Assembly: GCA_036898135.1 (NCBI GenBank)
Contig: CM072527.1
Coordinates: forward strand, 33,144,060-33,208,059
DNA from: Oncomelania hupensis
Taxonomy: Eukaryota > Mollusca > Gastropoda > Littorinimorpha > Pomatiopsidae
Reading direction: 5' to 3'
Length of the DNA stretch: 64,000 nucleotides
Below the pieces are notes generated by a model. It ran no database searches. It worked only from the letters and a program-made list of their open reading frames with translations, and was not told the DNA's origin. Below, one piece after another: positions 58,356 through 64,000 of this stretch; the stretch's first letter is position 1, and every line of letters begins with the position of its first letter. Position numbers and translations under genes: made by a program.

Positions 58356-59585
58356 TTTCACAAAATTCACAAAATGTTTTCAAAAAATTAGCAAGCCCAC
58401 CGTTGCCTCCATGGGAATTCTGTAAAGCTAAATTTGATACTGAATACACTACACTGAAAAAAGATGATAATATTAACTTTAGAAATATATACGGATGGTT
58501 CCGTTTTAGATTCAGGGGAATCTGGCTCAGGATATGTTATACCATCACTCAAAATAATTGAAGGTTATAGCTTAGGGAAAAAACATTCAATATTTACAGC
58601 TGAACTTATCGCGATTTTAATGTCATTAAATAAAATAATAAGTTTACAAAGAACATTCATTGATTTGTTGATAGCCTATGTGTAGACTCAAAGCCAGTTT
58701 TGTATGCATTGCAATCTGACAATAATGATGCTAATTCAATAATATATGAAATACAACACCTTGTTAACATATTAATAAGGTCAGGAACTGGTGTCACATT
58801 TTGTTGGGTTCCTTCACATAGCGGTTTAATGTATAATGATTGGGCAGATCGACAAGCCAAACAAGGAGCAAAAAATGAACATGTTATTTCCATACAAATA
58901 CCATTATCACAAAAAGAAATGTATACAATTATCAATCAACAATTTAAATCAGAATCAAACTTGAACATTATAACAAATCAAGCAATCCATTATTCTCGTC
59001 ATATTGTTACTTTGGCCAATAGACTAATTCTTAATTCTTGGAAAACAAAATACTGCAAAGATGTCAAGCAAATATAACAATAGATCACATATTACATGAT
59101 TGTAGTGCAATACAACAACTCTTACCTGCAAATATTTGCAATGCTCAAATTATAACATATGATTGTTGGCTGAAGATTGCGGAGGCGTTGATTTTTAGCC
59201 CTATAGGGTTTTTTTTGGGTAATATTTGATATTATTTGTTGGTATTTATGATCGGGGAATGTGCTATACTTTTCCTTATGGATGATGAATGGAATAAGAA
59301 ATATTGGATAATATGTAAATAGGGACTGCATTCAAGACGGTAAGAGGGGTGGGAGAGGCAGTTATCCGTGGGAGAATGGAGATAAATCTAACTATACCTC
59401 TTCACGGAGGATTGTTTTATCTCGCCTTTTTTGTATGTAGTCTCTATGCTTTGAATATTATGAATAGTATAAGTGATTGTTTCCTATCTCCTTTATTTAT
59501 GTTTTAGTTGTATTTTAATTTACTGTTGTTAATGTTGTCTAACATCACTTTTTAGTGAAAAGACGTAAAAATAAACAAATAAACA
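58356..59585 (+). mobile_element. I-type LINE, 3' part with RNase H domain
   Basis: Flanked by a perfect 12-bp duplication GACAGTAAAGTT (58344-58355 and 59586-59597). Encodes an RNase H domain with one frame break: EIYTDGS (first Asp), FTAELIAIL (Glu), CVDSKPVLYALQ (Asp), CWVPSHSGL and DWADRQAKQ (last Asp). After a poor C-terminal region, the 3' end reads TCACTTTTTAGTGAAAAGAC then GTAAAAATAAACAAATAAAC. An RNase H after RT marks I-group LINEs. 5'-truncated but cleanly inserted. Confidence 0.85.
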
Positions 59586-59907
59586 GACAGTAAAGTTACT
59601 GACAGTGACACTGATTTATAGAGCTATTTCATTTAATACAATCGAATTTCTAAGATTTGCTGATTTGTTTACTCAGCTTGGAATTGTATTTATCTGAAAT
59701 TTAATTGATTGTTGCTTTTGTTGCATATTGTAAATACTGGGCTGTGGGTCTAGATAGGGGTTGAGGGTGGTTTAGATTTCTTAATATCTTGTGAGATAAA
59801 AGAGTGTGATTGTTCATCTGGCATTTTGTGTTAGTTTATTTTGTTTGAGTTTTGTCCCTTCACTCGCTGTTTGAGCTGAAAGATCACGGAACCCACTAGG
59901 GTGACGT

Positions 59908-62340
59908 GACAGACCCATTGTCTGATACAATGGGTCCTAAATATTCGAAGCTACGCATGCGTTGAGGAATTGGATTTTGATGTCCGTGTTGATGCCATTG
60001 GTGTTGTTGGTCATCACTTTGGTCTCCTCTGCACTTATTTCCATTCCAATGCCTCTGGAGGTGGTGTCAAGCCTCTGTACCAGCTGTTCCAGTTCTTGTT
60101 CCTCTCCAGCCAATACATCAATGTCATCCGCAAAACGGAGGTTGGAGATTGCTCTACCTCCTATGCTGACTGTGCCTTCGTGATCTGCATAGGCATTTGA
60201 CATGATGCGCTCCAGGAAGATGTTGAAGAGGGTTGGAGAGATTAGGAATTATTGACGCACGCCGATTGTTGTTCTGAACCAGTTCCCGATTGCGTTGTTG
60301 TGGAGGACTGCACAACTTCAAAAATTTTAGGGCTGATGTTGTACACCCTAATGGTTGCCCACAGAGCTGCATGCCAGACTCGGTCAAACGCTTTCTTGAA
60401 GTCTACAAACACATGATATAGATGGTGTTGGTGCTGGAGGTATTTCTCGCAGATTATTCTGAAGTTGAAAATCTGCGCAGTGGTACTTCGCCCTGCCCTG
60501 AATCCTGATTGTTCTTCAACTATTATTTGTTCAGCTTGGGGTTTCAACCTGTTGAGTATTATTTTCAGGTGGGCTGGGATGGCTGATGACGTTGATGGTA
60601 CGGTTATTTTTACATTCCTGAAGGTTACCTTTTTTGGGAAGAGTGATGACAAGCGACTGAGTCCATGTTGTAGGCCAGTCCCCACTCTGCCAGATCTTGT
60701 TACAGATTGTTACGTTTGAAACGCGCACGATAGGTCCGATCATTTTGTATTGCAAAGCTTACAATAACAGAGTGTATTTACCTTTGATTTGATTTTACAT
60801 TGTTGTTAGAAGAGGCTTTGTAGTACTATAATGTTGATAATTTTCTTTGGTCGACATTAATGAACAATTTTCTAGAATTACTTGTTTAATATCTACCGAA
60901 GCATCTAGATAAATCTACTAATAGCTATGACATTCTTCTAACATAAATAAGGTTATATGACGTAAGACAGTGCATAGTTCCGGTGATGAGTTTTATTTTG
61001 ATTGGGTGTTATTGCGTCATGCTGGAATGTTCGAACTTTCTCTTGATTATAGAGAGACTATACAAGTGGTGCACTGTGTCTGTTTCAAGAGTGAAGAGGC
61101 GATTGATTTATAACGATTTTTGATGATTCTCTTTTAAGTGATTTTAGGAAAGTGATCTTGTATGCAGTTGTTGATGTATGCTGTATAAAGTTGGAAAACA
61201 TCATACGACGACTTCTGCCTTGTTGCTGAGTGAACAGGTTGCTTGGATAAACGAATCTGAGTTACACTTATCAAGATTCAAGCATCAAGAATGAAACACA
61301 GATAATGGTGAGTGCGTCAATATTCGCTTCTCCTCCTTGAAGCAGTTCTGCGGGTATGTTGTCCACTCCCGCTGACTTCACTTTCTTCAGCGATTGCACT
61401 GCTGCCTCAACTTCTTCTCGGAGAATTGGGAGGATTTCTTCTTCTTCTCTGTTCTCGGGACATTCTAGAACTGATGTGTCTCCGTTTGGTGTGTGGTTGT
61501 AAAGGTCAGAGCAGTATTCTGTACATCTGTACAAGACTTCTTGTTCTTCTGTAAGGCATATGCCAGACTTGCTTTGGATCGTGGAGATCTTGGGCTGTTT
61601 AACACTTGTCTGCCTCTCCGCAGTCTGGTAGGCCTTCTTGCTGTTGTTGTAGTTAAAACTGTTCTCTAGTTCCTGGCATTGATCTTCTATCCAGTTCTCC
61701 TTTGCTGTGCGCATGCCTTTTCGGATGTCATTGTTGATTTTGAGGTAGGCATCAGCTCCCGGCCCCGTGAGGTGTTCTTTTTCATCTCTCTTCGTTTATC
61801 ACACAGATCCGAAAGTTCAGGTGTGATCCACGGCCTCTTTTTTGGCCGGTGCTTGCCAAGGATCTCAGTGGCGGCAGCTGTCACAGCTGAGTTGATGGTG
61901 GTGGTAATAGTATTGACATCTACTTCACCAGCCCCCAAAATGAGCGGTGGTGCAAATTTCCCTCCAATTGTGGCCTGAAATATTTCTGCCTCCTCAGGGT
62001 CTTGCAGTTTGTCCAGATTGAACTTCAGTCTAGTGCACTTTGCTGTGTTTACTCTCTTCAAGTGGAGCCGGAGAGACATCATCACGAGATCGTGGTCGCT
62101 TCCGATGTCTGCAACTGGATAGGTTGCGTGTCCTGCCAATGTTGATGCTTGATCTGAAGCGTTTCTTGACCATAATGTAGTCGGTCTGGTTGTGATAATC
62201 CCCGCCTTGACTGTGCCAGGTCCATTGTCTGGATTTTTTGTGGAGACCCTGCGTGTTTACCAGTATCAGATTGTACTTGTTGTATCTGGCAAACTCCAAG
62301 AGTCTCAGACCCCTGTCATTTGTCTCGTTGTTCATTTAAA
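59908..62340 (-). mobile_element. RTE-like LINE, 5' two-thirds, split by a solo LTR
   Basis: Minus strand from 62335: endonuclease end (RGLRLLEFARYNKYNLILVN, a TDYIMVKKR segment, DIGSDHDLVMMSLRLHLK), linker (RPKKRPWITPELSDLCDKRR, KAYQTAERQT), the RT start (VKSAGVDNIPAELLQGG, IDALTI), then after the LTR (60708-61298) KIWQSGDWP, SGFRAGRSTTAQIFNFRIIC, YHVFVDFKKAFDRVWHAALW (motif A) and [20 protein letters not shown] (C motif). It ends abruptly at about 59908, before the RT C-terminus. Together with the other three copies it covers most of the ORF. Confidence 0.85.
60708..61298 (-). mobile_element. Solo LTR (copy A) inside the RTE LINE
   Basis: On the minus strand it runs TGTTTCATTC to CGTAACA (591 bp) with 5-bp duplications, CAGAT on plus at 60703-60707 and 61299-61303. 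TATAGTCTCTCTATAATC and a CCAATCAAAATAAAAC segment could be promoter-like. Removing it restores the LINE codons for TIICNKIWQSG. Same family as 54638-55665. Confidence 0.88.
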
Positions 62341-62599
62341 TTAAATAACTTTGTGGAATGGCCAGAACAAGTTCATCTGTGGCACACAGATTACTGTTCC
62401 ATTCAATCCAAACTAAATATTGTAAACGCATAAACTGTATTACTTCTGTAGATAACATACAATTTGAGTTAGGCCTATGTGTGAGGCTGGCAAAGCGGTA
62501 ATTGTATCTCATTTCTTTGACATTTTGTTTTCTCTAATACCTTTGGTGAAGAAGATCAAAACAAACCAACCTCGACATCTGCATCGATAAAACTGATAC

Positions 62600-62705
62600 C
62601 TACAAAGAATGTTTGGGCTAAAATGGCTCGAAGACCATCTTCAATATCGCCCCAGACATTGACAGCTAGCAGCATGGTCACCAACAGCAGCAAGAACAGC
62701 TTCAT
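62600..62705 (-). CDS. Candidate first exon of a secreted protein
   Basis: ATG at 62705 encodes MKLFLLLLVTMLLAVNVWGD, a textbook signal peptide with a likely cleavage after Gly19. It continues IEDGLRAILAQTFFV to a donor GTAG|GTATCA at 62600/62599. I do not recognise the mature part. No continuation was found to the left, where LINE and I-type LINE DNA fills 58.4-62.3 kb. The gene may be broken, or its next exon may lie far away. Confidence 0.4.
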
Positions 62706-62821
62706 CTTTCCATGCAGCGAACGCAGACCTTGGTACAGCGATAGCGAAGGACACAAAGCACACAGTAAGTAGCTCAAATTCAACTGTTGAAGTAGTCATA
62801 TACAGGGAGGAGGGGGAAGAG

Positions 62822-64000
62822 CATACAATACAATACAAGATTATTGCTTTAGGTCCAGCGGACTCTTCCGAGCCAAATCAGGACCAGAGAGACGTTATCT
62901 TAAAATATTATAAAATGTTTCAAATCTTAAAAAACAAGCCTGTTACACTTAAATACTCAAACAAACTTTCACATGACACCTCTTTAAAAGTCTTCTTTAA
63001 AACTGATGTATTAAAAATATGTTCTCTTTCTTCAATCAAATAACTAAATTCAGTCCAATCAATAAAATCCAAACTAAACAAAACATGTCGATATGATTTA
63101 TATGCGATAAAACAAACCAACATCATAGATGTTGACCATTACATACTTTTAAAAAATCTCTTTGAAAGGTATTGAACCAAAATATGTTTCTCTTTCTTCT
63201 ATCAGATCAGCACACTTAGACATGAAATGGCGAAGGAAAAGGATTGATCACATGCAAAGCACCATGGTGGTTCTTCTCCTTTTAAAAGGAAACTGTGGGT
63301 GACATAAGAATGCCCAATATGAAGGCGAGATGACACTGTTTCTTCTTTGCGAGTGGATGCAAAGTTAGGCAAAGAAGCGGACAAATCGGGAAGAATTTGA
63401 AATAATTTGTTGTTGATATGGTTAGACCAGTCAGTCTGCCACAGTCGTTCACAATAAGATCCGGTCATACAACGTAGGTCAGAATAGGGCACAAACTGGA
63501 AAATCTCTGGAGGGAAATCGAGATGCAGAGCATCTTTAGCCGCTTTGTCCATTGCAATGTTGCCGCGGATGCCCATGTGACCAGGGACCCACATAAAATC
63601 TATCTTTTTACTCTCAGAAACAAGTTGTGTATGGAGGTCATGGATCTCTGCCAGGAAAGGGTGTGATATCTTTCTCGTTGAAAGAGCCTGGAGTGCTGAC
63701 AGTGAATCGGACATGATTAAAAACGAGGTTCTTTTGGATTGATAAACTTGTTTCAGAGCTAGATGAATTGCCTTGAGCTCAGCTGTATAAACAGAACAAA
63801 AATCAGGTAAACGCTGTTGCAAAGGCTGGTCTAAGTGTCTCCCAGAGACCGACGCAGCAGCAACTGAATCTCATTTCTTTGACCCGTCTGTAAAAAGTTT
63901 TTCATATCCTGGGTATAAAGCACATTGTTCTAAATAAAGTTGGTTATATACGGTTTCAGATGTATTGTTTTTGAGGAAAGCGGACAACTGCCAATTAATG
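62822..64000 (-). mobile_element. I-type LINE with RNase H domain and R5-like 3' end
   Basis: Minus-strand RNase H: YEKLFTDGSKK (63885, then a TGA), VYTAELKAIHLAL, MSDSLSALQAL, FMWVPGHMGIRGN and AMDKAAKDALHL, followed by a CERLWQTDW region. The 3' end (62822-62895) reads TCCTGATTTGGCTCGGAAGA, GTCCGCTGGACCTAAAGCAA and a (TTGTA)n tail, the same terminus as R5 repeats. The upstream part lies beyond the right edge. One stop codon in RNase H shows decay. Confidence 0.8.

Noticed and set aside
60708..61298. DNA transposon with TGTTAC/GTAACA inverted ends
   Set aside because: The inverted match is only about 6 bp, ends are TG...CA with 5-bp duplications, and relatives behave as solo LTRs.

Overview
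This window is animal nuclear DNA. Genes are split by GT-AG introns, the sequence is AT-rich, and non-LTR retrotransposons, SINEs, DNA transposons and microsatellites are dense. The protein types, SINE-rich introns and a short (TTAGGG)n tract fit a lophotrochozoan, most likely a gastropod mollusc; that taxon is inferred from general character, not from a database match. All exon boundaries were read by eye, using splice consensus, reading phase and remembered family sequences.

Three conserved genes form the backbone. (1) CDC7-type kinase, minus strand, 201-6703: six exons give an unbroken 234-codon frame from the start codon through the Gly-loop, HRD and DFG motifs. The C-terminal half lies beyond the left edge. 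(2) WDR46/UTP7 (BING4), plus strand: 13 phase-consistent exons from 13395 to 31898 encode 469 residues, ending with the BING4CT domain. The 5' exon is uncertain and probably lies at 12466-13014. (3) A SMYD3-like SET/MYND lysine methyltransferase, minus strand, 34359-53047: 13 exons join into an exact 424-codon frame including the stop. WDR46 and SMYD3 converge, with a LINE between their 3' ends. CDC7 and WDR46 diverge, separated by DNA transposons. CDC7 controls replication origin firing, WDR46 acts in 18S rRNA processing, and SMYD3 methylates lysines; nothing suggests they are co-regulated.

Mobile DNA fills the rest. RTE-like LINEs lie at 14.7-15.5, 38.6-41.2, 53.5-56.0 and 59.9-62.3 kb. CR1/Rex/L2-type LINEs lie at 3.6, 8.6, 26-28, 32.4-34.2, 39.5-40.4 and 45.3-46.9 kb. 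RNase H-bearing I-type LINEs lie at 58.4-59.6 and 62.8-64 kb. Two hAT-like elements, one larger hAT-like element in a CDC7 intron, and two pogo/Tigger-type elements have readable termini. Three members of one LTR family sit inside RTE LINEs. At least three tRNA-derived SINE families and two abundant non-tRNA short repeats (here called SINE-A and R5) recur throughout.

The most unusual material is a set of very short hairpin-cored, mostly A-tailed retroposons (bodies of about 50-60 bp). One in a SMYD3 intron has a perfect 21-bp target duplication. Inside the solo LTR at 54.6-55.7 kb, three different retroposons are stacked at one target, each bounded by ATTAAAGTTC. The hairpin-plus-GACGTAAA ending of one type resembles the 3' end of the I-type LINE at 59.5 kb, so it may be a minimal LINE parasite. 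Other notable points are a frame-preserving duplicated exon end in WDR46, an Asn-to-Asp change in the SET NHSC motif of the SMYD3-like protein, and two LINE copies sharing one LTR junction.
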